Assembly (NCBI GenBank): GCA_964035795.1
Contig: OZ038321.1
Span: forward strand, 9,204,294 to 9,268,293
Direction: 5' to 3'
DNA length: 64,000 nt
Source: Pterobdella sp. o SKG-2022
Taxonomy: Eukaryota; Annelida; Clitellata; Hirudinida; Piscicolidae
Below are positions 1 through 10,710 of this stretch, one piece after another. Position 1 is the first letter of the stretch. Every line of letters begins with the position of its first letter. The notes below the pieces were generated by a model. It did not search any database and was not told the DNA's origin. It worked only from the letters and a program-made list of their open reading frames with translations. A program made the position numbers and the translations under genes.

Positions 1-79
1 ATTGTAACATTTTATATGACAAAACATAATACAATAAAATCCTTTTAATTTTTTGACTTAACTAAAAAACATTACTCAC

Positions 80-3000
80 ATGCTTCCATTCAATGCCTTC
101 CCTGGCATACTCCTCTTGTTCCTGCTTCAAAACCAACTCTATGAACAGCTGCTGCAGCTTTTCATTGCAGTAGTTGATGCAGAACTGCTCAAAACTGGGT
201 GTCAGTTGTGAAAAGAATTAATAGTTCTAATAAGTTTATCATTTAAAAAATTTAATCATCTTGATTTATATAAACTTATTTTTCAGTAGCATGTTTTGTT
301 ATAAGAATGTACGTTAGCTCATATGTGAGTGCTTATTTGTGATCTGATTGACGATTATAGATCTCAATCCGTTGAAAGCTATAATTAGTAAATTTTCGTG
401 TCGCTATTATTTTAAATATATAATATATCATTTTTCACAAAAATCAAATAAAAAATTTAAAAAAAGTTTACAATCTTGAGCAAAACATTGGTGTTTCCAA
501 TGAAATAGTTTTTATGAAGATATTTTATAATTTTGAAACTATCTAATCATACATATGAAAATGTAAAAAGATTGGAAACCTGTTGTTTTCGAACAGCTCA
601 AAGCCGTAAATGTCCAACACTCCAATAATAGTGCCCTTTTCTATCAAATATTTCCAATAAGCTATTAATAATTATTATAACTATTATTATTATTTTTAGA
701 GCGCGCAGTTTGCAAACTAGGTTTGCTGCAAAGGCACTTGAAAAAAAAACTAGGAAATGCGGCTAAAAAGATGTTTTTTCAAACGCTTGCGGAAATTATC
801 AACTTGTCAAGCTCCGAATGAAGTGGTTAAATATAACAAAAAGGAGTTTATTGTTCTGAAACATACCAACACCTTCGTATTATATTTTAGCACTAAAGCA
901 AATATATTAACTAATCTCCACTATAATATTCACAGTGTCCACATTTACACACGCACCTGTTTTATTGCTTCTGACTTGGATGGCGTCATTGACACTCTTA
1001 ACAATCCACGTGAACAGACGATCATAAATTGCCTGAAGATCGTAGAGTTACACCCAATACTAAAACTTTATAATCAATGATTTAAATGTGTGAATTTAAT
1101 TTGTGAGAAATGTTATATAACTGAAGTGTATTTTTTACTAGTTGATGTGAACATACTTCAATGTGAAGGAGTCAAGATATTTATAGAAAAATATGCACTT
1201 GGCAATATGTTTTGAAATTAATAGCAATTATTGTAAATTCATATTTACATATTTGATAATTTTAATATATTCATCAACATTTCAAAAAAATTATGCTTGC
1301 GAGGTATGAAATCTCGTGATGGAAAAATATTTCACCATTTGCTTGCCACAAATATTTGTGCCGCATAATGAAACATAACGCTGTAACAAAAAAATATTTT
1401 AACATATATCAGCTTAAAAGCCTCTACAGACCTTAGCAAAGGCGTCTCTGCCATAAGCGGCTTGTTCCACCGTATGCCCCTTCTCCATCACTTCTCCTTT
1501 TGCTGCTACGACTCTGTGAGCCAAAAATAAGATTCACTTGGGTTCTATGAAGGTGTACTTATCAAAAACTATGGTTTTTGAGAAATGAATTTTTCTGAAA
1601 ACTGCTTTATTTAAAGTGCAAAAAAGCAAAATAACTAGTAGGTAAATTAAAAATTACATTAAAACCAGAAAATTAATTCATTTTCAAAATGCATCAATAT
1701 CAACAACTACCTCGAACACAAAGCCTTCTCAGCCTCACTTGGACTGACTTGCAGCAGACTGGACACTTGCTGCAGCTCCTGCTTGTTCTGGATCACTGCG
1801 TTGTTGAAGATGCATGGGCTTATTGCATTCGATTAGGTTCTTTCATCAGAGTGTGAAAGGTTTCATCAGTTTTTTTTATTTAGTGTAAAGTGCATATAAA
1901 AAGAAATTATGTACAAATAAAAGCTTTAAGCAATGAAAAAAACAAAAATATATAAAAATTAACTTGAATAGTTTTCTAAATAATTGTGCTCATAAAAATA
2001 ACTTCAAACCAGCTTCATCATTTGCTTCTGCAAAAGAGACATTTCCCAGGTGCAGAATGGCAGCAACCACTTTCCAAGCAGTATGTTTCGCACCATCAAA
2101 ACCTATGTGACTCATCGCCTCATTCACCACTTGGAAGTCTCCTTTATCTGTGCCTGCATTCTTTTATAACAAAAAAAAACTTAATTTTATTGAACTGAAC
2201 GTTGGTTTATATATCTTCTATATCTTAGTTCTGATCAATAACTTGCTAGGACTAAAAGCGCTTTTCTGGGATAAAGGACTGTTGAGGATTATATTGAAAG
2301 AGCAATTTATTGGACTTAAAAAATATTTTCCAGTCAAAATGGATATGACCAGAACCCACCTTGGAAGGTCTCCCATCATTACTCCAAGAAGCACCATGGT
2401 TGTTCACCTGCAGGGCGATCAATTTATTCAGCAAGCGGTTGAATGAAGTAGTTGAATATGAAGTATGAAGAAACATTTCACTAAATGAAAAAGAGTTGAT
2501 TACAATGAGAAAACTGAAAAAACTGATGCAATAGAAAGTTTGAGAAAAATGTTTAACCCTCTAACGCCAGAACGATAGCCAGCGTACATCAACGACTACA
2601 AGTCTTTTAATGAGACTTTTCTTGACATGAATTATATATAAAATAGCTGCAATTTTAATCTTAAATAACTGTTTAAAACTACAGACGACGTATGAAATTT
2701 TAAAAATATCATCAGAGGGAAATCTCCGGAATTGGAAACACAGAATCAAAGTGGCGATTATAGAGTTTCCAGTATTCGAACATAAGCTTCCTCAGCCAGA
2801 CTTTATTTCAAAATAAGATGCAAAATCATAATATGAAATTCCTGTTTATTTAATTTTTTAGCTTAATTCATCGAGTTTCGAATGTAATATCTATTTTTAA
2901 ACAATCATCAACACTTCAAAAGCTTTCGTAAGCAAATCTAGAATATTACAATCTCCAACAATATGTCTGGTGCTGTTCAACAGCATTTAACACATTGTAT

Positions 3001-6000
3001 AAAGCTTAATGCCTTCCCCACAATGTGGTTGTTAGCTCATCTCAATAGTTGTTCTAATCATAGCTTTGAAACATTTTTAGATAATCATAAAATTTGATAG
3101 TTTGAAGCATATAACAAAAACAACTTTTTTAAATAATATTTTTAGTATAAATATTTCAAACCAATGTTATAATAGAGAATATTTTGATGACATCATTACC
3201 TGTAAATCTCCTTTCTGGTTAATGAATTTGTACTTTTTGAGGTCTTTAACTAATCCGTAATCTTTCAATTGTCTGTCGTCAGCTCCTTGCAATAACTGTC
3301 AGTTTGTTGAATCACATTAGAATTTAAAATTAGTTTAAAACAATTTTGCAAATAAATGAATAAAACTACAGATAGCTAGAAAAAGAAAGATAGAGAAAGA
3401 GAGAGAGAGAGAGATGACCTGATAAAAAGAATGGAAGTTTCTTTCTCCAGGCTGTTGATGCACTACTCTTGACTGAGGCAAACATGTGGGACAAATGCTA
3501 CATTACATGACATTTTTGTTACATTGTAAATAACTATCTTTTAAAATGTGAATCATATAATATTTTAATTTTCCTATAAACGCAAACTTATGGAAAATTA
3601 TAGCTTTGATGCAATCCTAATGAATGAGTTTGAAGTTTTTTCAAAATCGAAGTAAAAACTTGAAAAATAGTTATTCGAAACAGGTCTTAAACATCTCCAT
3701 TAAATTATCATTTATAATTAATATTTTCATACATTTTTAACAAACAACTTTCGTTTTACATAAAATGGATAAGTAATCAAAATTAAAAAATCTTTTCGTT
3801 ATTATTAATGTATTAATGACATATGAATTTTAAACCAGTTTCAAGTTTACTAGCACCATTGAAATATATTGAGCATATAGGACCACTGATATATAGAGAC
3901 CTTCTCTAGCAGGTAGTTCTCAATGTGACCTCCTATTGGGTCCCCTTTGAAGTCGAAATTTATGTCCATGTATTTCCCAAACCTTTGGGTCGTTGCAGTT
4001 TCGCAATGTTTTTATTATTATTGATATTAAACATTGATTTTATGAAATTTAAATGAATGAAGATTACCACTTCAGCACTACCGCTTGAATTAGCTTTCTA
4101 ATTTTATTCATATTTTTTTTGGAAAAAATAAATTTAAAAAAAATATATTATTCAAAAATTCTAAAAAATAACCAATATTATATTTAAACATTGGAATTGT
4201 CGAGATTCTTCAAAGAGCATAGTATGTGTAGTTATTTTTCATGTTTTAAAAATACTACATAAAAGTTTTAGAGATATCTTCGAATAAATTAATTACAAAA
4301 TAAGATTCAAACAATCTTTGAAAAGCCAATAATACTAAGTTAGATATACATTGAAGCTTAAGGGATGAGAAGCAAAAATTTTAACTCAACTGCTATGCAT
4401 TTGTCAAGCTAAAGGTTCATTAGGACTTGGAGTAAAATAATTTTTCAAATATAACAAGCACTATACGACATTATGAATGAAACAATAAAATTGAAAAGTA
4501 GTAAAAATGAAATAAAATAAATCGAATAAGGATAAAAGAATAAAATATTTTAAAAAAATTTAGACCTGCTAGAGTTATCGTTCCTGTTCGTCTTGGCGTT
4601 TCCAAAAGCTTCTAGAATACAATTTGATTTGAGGAGAATGTTTTTAACTCTGGAAATAATGGAACAACATTAATAATGCATTAAATCATTATGAATGGAA
4701 AATGTTTCGAATGAAATATAAATGCAATTATAATTTTTAACAACACAAAATGCGTAATTGACCTTTCGACTTCTTGTTGACCACTTATGTTGGTGACGGA
4801 GGCCAGGTACTTCATTATGATTTTTGAAGCCTCTGTCTTCCCTGCGCCACTCTCTCCTACGTACCAGTCAGTAAATAAGATACAAGTATATAGAAAAATA
4901 ACATAAGCGGAACCTGAAATCACAATACAGGTATCCTTAGACTTCCTCTTCATAGTCTTGTGAGCGGCATCTGCAATGGCAAAGAGGTGAGGGGGCCTCT
5001 CGAAGATTTCTCGACCCTTGTATGCATCTACGTACTCTTTGCTGGGCAGTTTAACCATATTAATCACGATGTTCACTATTGTAACATCGAGAACAATGAT
5101 AATAATAATAAATAATGCAACATTATTCGTTCACATTGCTTATACTATATGAGCATTGTAAATTCAATGTAGAAACATTTATTTATTAAGATTAATTGAA
5201 CGAAAAACACTATTACCCGCCAGTGTTTTCATATTCACAACAGAAATATGATGAAAAAAAATGAGTAATATCAGTGATACAATAATGATGTCTCAATCAG
5301 CACCCACCCATAAATTTCCATGGTCTTGTAAGGGTTCACAGCCACAATCACCTCACCGATGTATGTGTATATCTTGCCTGACTCAAATCTATGCGGTAAT
5401 ATGGGCATGTGATGAGCGGGGTGGTGATAAAAAGCACGATAAGAACATTCGTATTCAATTTTGTAGAAACATCCTAATTTTTCAAGTTTTACATCAAATG
5501 TAAGAGTATTTTAACATACATTTAAAAAAAACTATAATTTTCGATAAGTTTAGACCAGTCATGAAACATAAGCCTAATGTGAGATCGATTTATTTTCATT
5601 GGTAATCTTTTGAAATTTTCATCACAAAATGGCAGATATTTTAATATATATATATATATATCTAAAGCAAAAAAATGTATACTTTTCGATAAGTTTAGCC
5701 TTTGTTGAAATTTTATGATAAGGCTAAACTTATTGAAAATTATGGCTTTTTTGCTTTAAAAAGTTTATTAAAAAATCTGTAAAAATTTTGACAAATATCC
5801 ATATTGTTTTGGAAGAAGATGAACTTCAAACTAAACTCTCGAAACGTTTTCAAGTGTTGACAACGTTTCAAATGGCCACAATGATTTTATTATCACAACA
5901 CCTAACTTTTAACACGTTAGAATGTTTGCAATAAATTAAAGTCTTTTATGACACCATCATTTGATCATCTCCCACACCCTGGCCACTCCCCTAACAACGA

Positions 6001-6111
6001 AGCACAACACCTGAGTTTGAGGTTGTTCATGAAGGAAGGAAGGTCTATCTTCTCCATCATCACAAAGTCACTCACGCCATATTGACGCCCTTCCTCCAAG
6101 ATGCCTGCCAT
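80..6111 (-). CDS. Myo1d: Myosin ID (unconventional class I myosin), 5' part of gene, motor domain; truncated at window edge
   Basis: Actin-based motor of class I. Fifteen exons join in phase: 6111-6011, 5388-5308, 5041-4914, 4856-4763, 4649-4566, 3982-3901, 3472-3419, 3295-3200, 2407-2356, 2153-2010, 1795-1711, 1513-1432, 1032-957, 640-580, 194-80, giving the first 445 residues; IQ motifs and the TH1 tail lie beyond base 1. Visible are P-loop GESGAGKT (residues 104-111, split by a 57-bp intron), switch [12 protein letters not shown] (about 156-166), switch II DIYGFE (about 396-401), then [53 protein letters not shown] and [15 protein letters not shown] match the ID subclass (vertebrate Myo1d, Drosophila Myo31DF) better than other class I myosins as I recall them. 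The start sits in an N-terminus ([20 protein letters not shown]) shaped like Myo1d. The family links actin to membranes, and Myo1d sets left-right asymmetry in flies and vertebrates. The exon at 2407-2356 is the least certain: it encodes an unusual loop. Confidence 0.93.
3585..3660. repeat. Half copy of inverted-repeat element family 1 (TTCGATAAGTTTAGCC family)
   Basis: Lies in a myosin intron. It carries AACTTATGGAAAATTATAGC followed by a tail ending TCAAAATCGAAGTAAAAACT. The same end sequence recurs near 5720, 11275 and 25930, and in reverse near 5541, 5683 and 50899. Only one terminus is recognisable here. Confidence 0.5.
5525..5765. repeat. Inverted-repeat (MITE-like) elements of family 1, with a strong palindrome at 5663-5765
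   Basis: The core TTTTCGATAAGTTTAG occurs at about 5539 and again at about 5680. The second copy is followed after about 22 bases by its reverse complement (AAGGCTAAACTTATTG at about 5718), making arms of roughly 40 bp that extend into TAAAGCAAAAAA and TTTTTTGCTTTA. A short AT run (5643-5660) lies between the copies. No coding capacity. The shape fits a non-autonomous DNA transposon end or MITE. The element sits in myosin intron 1 (5389-6010). Confidence 0.6.
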
Positions 6112-6124
6112 GCTGTACGAGTAC

Positions 6125-6127
<3 letters not shown>

Positions 6128-6177
<50 letters not shown>

Positions 6178-6182
6178 TGTGT

Positions 6183-6267
<85 letters not shown>

Positions 6268-6278
6268 GTGTGTGTGTG

Positions 6279-6313
<35 letters not shown>

Positions 6314-6324
6314 TTTTTTTTTTT
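6128..6324. repeat. (TG)n/(CA)n microsatellite followed by a T run
   Basis: About 180 bp of almost pure TG with a few interruptions (TTTG, TATG, two TTG), then about 15 T. Its left edge is only 17 bases upstream of the myosin ID start codon (minus strand); its right edge touches a retrotransposon remnant. Long open frames across it (repeating Val-Cys or Thr-His) are artefacts of the repeat. Confidence 0.95.
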
Positions 6325-7894
6325 GTTGATTCCACAGTAGACACTACGGCATACAGCGAGCTTCTACCTTCTATAATCACACTTGATGATGAAGAGGTAG
6401 CAGATCTATTTAAGCCCCCTTCCATAGTGGAGCTAACAAATGCTTTGAAGCAATGTAAATTAGAAACAGCTCCGGGTTTAGATGGAATCAGCTCAAATAT
6501 GCTCAAAATTGGCGCCAATGAAACGGTATATTGGCTAAAAGTGATCTCAGACCAGATATGGGAAATGGAAACAATCCCAAGTGATTGGAAAAATCAAATA
6601 ATAGTTCCAATTCACAAGCATGGAGCAAGATCACTTTGTGAAAATTACCGAGAAATTGCCCTATTGTGTGTGGCTAGCAAAGTGTTTGGCAGAGCCATTC
6701 TAAACAAAATGCAAAACGTCATAGAAAAACAACTGGCTAAAAACCAATGTGGTTTTAGGCCGAATAGAGGTTGCTGCGACCAAATATTTGCAGCAAAGAT
6801 CCTGATGCAGAGGGCAAAGGAATTTCAGAAGCCCATTCATCTTTGCTTCATTGATCTCCAAAAGGCCTACGACACAGTCAACCGAGATGCTCTCTGGGAA
6901 ATTGTCGAAATCCTTTAGCTTGCCAAAAAAAATAATTCGCATCCTTAAAGCTCTCCATATCTGTACAACAGGAGCGATCCGGGCTGATGGACAGTTGTCC
7001 GATGAGTTTCCCATCAGCGTTGGGGTGAAACAAAGAGATGTGCTGGCTTTTATGCTTTTTAATACATACCTCGATGCTGTGATAAGAGTGGCACTCAAGA
7101 ATCACCCAGACAAAGGCATTCCCATTGAATATAGCCACAATGCCCCGTTGATGCCTAACAGTCGCTATAAACTAGAAGAGGCTATAACAGTACAATCAAT
7201 AGCTTATGCCGATGATATAATGATCACGAGCGACAACATCAAAGACCTGGAATGCCTTGTCACTTCAATAGATGACGTTTGCATCAAATTTGGACTGAGA
7301 ATAAACTTCAGCAAAACAAAATACATGACCATTCTACCAAAAAACTCAATTCCAAGCCTCAACACAACGCTGGCAATACGTAACGATATAAACATCGAAC
7401 ACTTGGAAAGAATGGAAAATTCAAGGCTCCAAAAGAAATTAATGGTGAGCAAAATTGCTGAAGGTTCACGGTCTCAAAGTGGTCAAAAGAAGAGATGGCA
7501 CGACCTAATATATACAGACCTAAAAAAGCTAAACATTATTGACACCTGGAAAACAGAAGCTCGCAACAGAAACGATTGGCGCAAAAATATCAAATCGCTA
7601 TCGCAAAAAACAAATAAAGAAGCTGAAAGAAACGAGCAATCAAAAAAAGATGTGAAAAAAAATATTTTTGATGTTCACTCCAAAAGCTCTTCATTCCAAT
7701 GCCAGCATCCAGGTTGCAACAAAATAGCGGTCAACAAGGCAGGTCTGACAAACCACATCCGCCAAGTCCACAAACCACCATCATTACAACATTGCCCGAA
7801 TTGCAATAACGTTTTCAAAAAACAAGGACTTCATAACCACGTGAAGAAATGTTCCAGAAATCAATCTTCAGTGCACCTGCTGTCAAGTGTATAA
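6325..7894 (+). mobile_element. Non-LTR retrotransposon remnant (LINE A): reverse transcriptase plus C-terminal zinc fingers, defective
   Basis: Reverse transcriptase of a LINE. The first part (about 6331-6918) has APGLDGISSNMLK, the NQCGFRPNRGC block and FIDLQKAYDTVNRDALWEI. The second part (about 6905-7894, shifted one frame) resumes with IIRILKALH and has GVKQRDVLAFMLFNTYLDA and the catalytic box YADD (about 7205). Two zinc-finger-like motifs close the protein: CQHPGCNKIAVNKAGLTNHI with a following H-x3-H (from about 7700) and CPNCNNVFKKQGLHNHVKKC (from about 7794). It is broken by a frameshift near 6905 and lacks most of the thumb and RNase-side region normally found between YADD and the fingers (join near 7410). 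No endonuclease is present, so it is 5'-truncated. It inserted upstream of myosin ID, and its 5' edge is the TG/T tract. Confidence 0.88.
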
Positions 7895-8341
7895 CGCACT
7901 TCCAAGTCCAAGTGTGTGTGTTTGGGTAGATAGTTATGTGTTGGTTTATATGTATCGATATGTACGTTAGTGAGTGTGTAAGTATGTATTTATTAGTGTT
8001 TTTGAATGCAGTTTTTCTTCATTTTTGTGCGCGTGTGTGTGTTACTGCCATATATTATCAATTTTGTTCACATAGTACTCTAGTGTAAGGGTTATGCTTG
8101 CATGAATTTCCTCGTCCTTTGTGTTAATTATCATTCGTGTTTCCTGCTTTTAACATTTCTTTCCATTATTTTTTTATTATTTTAATTAATTGTGTTTTAT
8201 TTTATTTCTCATTCAATATTTTTTTGCTATTATCTTTAATTTTGCATACTTCGATCTGATGTCGCTATGCGGAGATTTTTTGTGTGAAGTCTTGTAAAAA
8301 TAACATTTCAATTCTTCGGGCCAAAAGTAAATCTTCAAGGA
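7895..8341. other. Probable 3' UTR of LINE A and T-rich spacer
   Basis: T-rich, low-complexity DNA with scattered TGTGTGT directly after the LINE stop. No coding signal seen. The 3' end of the element could not be placed because no clear poly-A or target duplication is visible. Confidence 0.4.
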
Positions 8342-8506
8342 AAAACACTTTTAGGAGTTTATTTTATTCCACGAATATTGAAGGACATGCAAATGTTGAC
8401 AATATTTCTATGGAAGTCAGTAACGTTCTTATATTTGTACCTCCATTTGATAAGTTCAGCTTACAAAAAGCTTCGTGGAATAAAATAAATTCATAAGTGT
8501 TTTTAT
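8342..8506. repeat. Small inverted-repeat element (MITE-like family 2)
   Basis: Terminal inverted repeats of about 33 bp: AAAACACTTTTAGGAGTTTA through TTCCACGAA at 8342-8376 is mirrored by TTCGTGGAATAAAATAAATT through AAGTGTTTTT at 8472-8506. The interior has no recognisable coding content. Typical of a non-autonomous DNA transposon; no clear target duplication. Confidence 0.65.
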
Positions 8507-9744
8507 CTAAAGTCTTTCTTGCTTTTATACACAAAAAAGAGTCCTTTTATATACTTTTTCAAAAAACTTAACACAGTTTTCAATTAATCAAGCCTCATAA
8601 ATAAAAGTTAGTTGAGTTTTTTTGGAATATTTTTAGCGTTTTAGAAACACAAATATGTATTTAAAAGTGGTCCTGAAGACTTAAACAGTTTCATGCCACT
8701 ATAATAATATTCGTTATTTGTTTGTTAAAAGGTTGCCAATGGAAAGGTCGAATTCCACTCATTATAATGTTTTTCATTAGAGAACACGAGTTTCTCTTCC
8801 AACCATATTAATTATTAACTAATGTTTGGTTTCAAACACTTGATTATAAAATGACTTGATAAGAATATTACCTGCTAAAAACCAAGTTTCCACAAGCCTT
8901 TGAAACAATCTGAATTTAAGACTCAACTTATTGGCAATCAACTTTAGAATCTCATAAAAATAATGCTGAAATCCTATAAAAATGTCATTATTTTTTTTAA
9001 GCATTCTTATGTCTGTAGGTTTATATATCCTAGGTTGCCATTGTTTGGCTTAGAAGAGGAAAATATGAAGTAATAATAGAAATAGATTAAAAAAATAACA
9101 AATAAATATTATTCTTCATATAAAAAACAATAAAAATAATAACAAAAACTATTAATACAGCATAAAAAATACCTTGTTTTGAGGATTCATTTTTGCCTAG
9201 CCGTTTCAAAAATGAATCACCTGTATTATATTTTTAGTAAGCATAGACATTAAACACTTGGGAAAACACAAACTTAATTTTTAGTCTCAATTCTTTGATT
9301 ATTGTTTAATTGAATTGATGCAAATAAAAATGAAATCCACTTTTTCAAAGTTTGTTTTACATATTACTAATCGGAGCAGCTAGTATCCAGAAATTTTTAG
9401 CTCAGCCTCATCAATTGTGATTGGTTGTTAAAAGTTACATTTTTATTGAATACAATTTAACTAGAATTCAAATTTTTGAAAATTTTTCAAAAAACTATTT
9501 CATGCGTAAAAACAAAAAAATATGCTATTAATGAGTTTTTTGTAAATAAGGCTTTTTTCTATTATTTAGATACTTTGAGATCATACCGCCTTTGTTATTA
9601 TTAAGATTCTTTGAAAATAATGGAATTCGAATTTTGTCTTGATGTTTTCAAACATAAATGTTTGCTTTTTGTATAAAATTTTATTCTAAAGGAGTGTTTT
9701 TTGACTTTATATTGAAAGAGTTAAGACCCTTTCCACAATTCCGA
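8507..9744. other. Intergenic, nothing recognised
   Basis: AT-rich sequence without splice-flanked coding blocks or recognisable repeats on either strand. Confidence 0.4.
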
Positions 9745-9965
9745 ATGTTGCGAAAAAAATACAATCAACATTTGAAATTCCCACTGTGCACCAGTTCACA
9801 TGCACCTGCCATGACTACAATTTGAGGCTCACCATATGTAAGCACATTCACTATGTTGCTTGCCAAAGAGAAAAGGTTTTTTCAAAAATAAAAAGAACTT
9901 TCACTCAACATGGAAGAAATAGTAGAAGAAGTGGAAGTAAAAAAGATTAAAGACGAAAAAAATAG
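9745..9965 (+). pseudogene. Fragment of a SWIM-zinc-finger transposase (MULE-like)
   Basis: An open stretch reads HQFTCTCHDYNLRLTICKHI, a SWIM zinc finger (C-x-C ... C-x-H) of the kind found at the C-terminus of Mutator-like transposases and related domesticated proteins. It continues for about 35 residues into a basic tail and then breaks up. The DDE catalytic core is not visible upstream, so this is a 3' remnant. It could also be a decayed exon of a host SWIM protein. Confidence 0.45.
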
Positions 9966-10399
9966 AGAAATTGAGAGATATGTGGACAAAAATAGATGCA
10001 TCATTAAAAAACTAGAGGACATGAAAACTTGCCGAAGTCTTTTTTAAAAAAAAAATTGATGCTAAATAAAGTCTCAAGTAAAGAAACAAGTAATTTCTCT
10101 CTGTCTACAGTTGGTGAGCTTTAGAACAAGAAGATTAGTCCTCAAAGGTTTGCTTCCAAAAGAAAGAGTACTTTGAGAAAGCTTAAAACAAAAAAATAAA
10201 ACTGGAAAAATTTTTGAAAAAAAGATTGGAAGACCCAAAAAAGTAATTTCAAGACCTGCAGAAAAAGACAAGAAAATAATCATGAAAAAATACAAATTAA
10301 AAAGAATTATAAAAAAAGATCATGATTACTCAAAAAAGAATGAAATTGTGAGTTTGTTCTTTTGAGGGGTATTTTTTTTTATCTTCAAAATATTTCAGC

Positions 10400-10710
10400 T
10401 GATTTTAACACTTATAAATAATAAAAAAAATTTTTTTGGTTAATTTTAATTTTTGGGTTTGAATGATACTCATTTTTAAATAATCCGAACAACCACAAAG
10501 ATGCATTCCATCTTTTTGTCACATTGGAGCTCAAAGGTTTAATGCCATTCATTTTAATCAATCCCAAAACACTGCAGAAGGAGTTGCTCTCAGAGATGTA
10601 TTCAGACATTGTTATTTTCTTGTGACATTGGAGCTCAAAGGTTTAATCGAATCGAACCCGGTAACTTTAGATAGTCTAATGCTCAACCATTGAGCTATAG
10701 GGGCCAACAA
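10400..10710 (-). repeat. tRNA-derived SINE, copy 1
   Basis: On the minus strand a tRNA-like head starts near 10708 (GGCCCCTATAGCTCAATGGT), with an A box at 10697-10680 and a B box GGTTCGATTC at 10658-10649. The sequence after the B box does not pair with the 5' end, so this is not a working tRNA gene. A block of about 27 bp (CACATTGGAGCTCAAAGGTT plus flanks) occurs twice, near 10521-10546 and 10622-10648. A second head of the same family (shared TAAAGTTAC-GGGTTCGA) is at about 40580. Confidence 0.55.

Noticed and set aside
4681..5076. Single open frame covering the myosin P-loop
   Set aside because: It reads through a real 57-bp intron (4913-4857); the 19 intron-coded residues would interrupt [10 protein letters not shown].
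6072..6918. Long frames rich in Val-Cys or Thr-His across the TG tract
   Set aside because: Artefacts of a dinucleotide repeat; only the part after about 6331 is genuine LINE coding sequence.
10640..10710. Possible tRNA gene on the minus strand
   Set aside because: A and B boxes are present but the 3' acceptor strand does not pair with GGCCCCT and the anticodon loop is malformed, so it is a SINE head.
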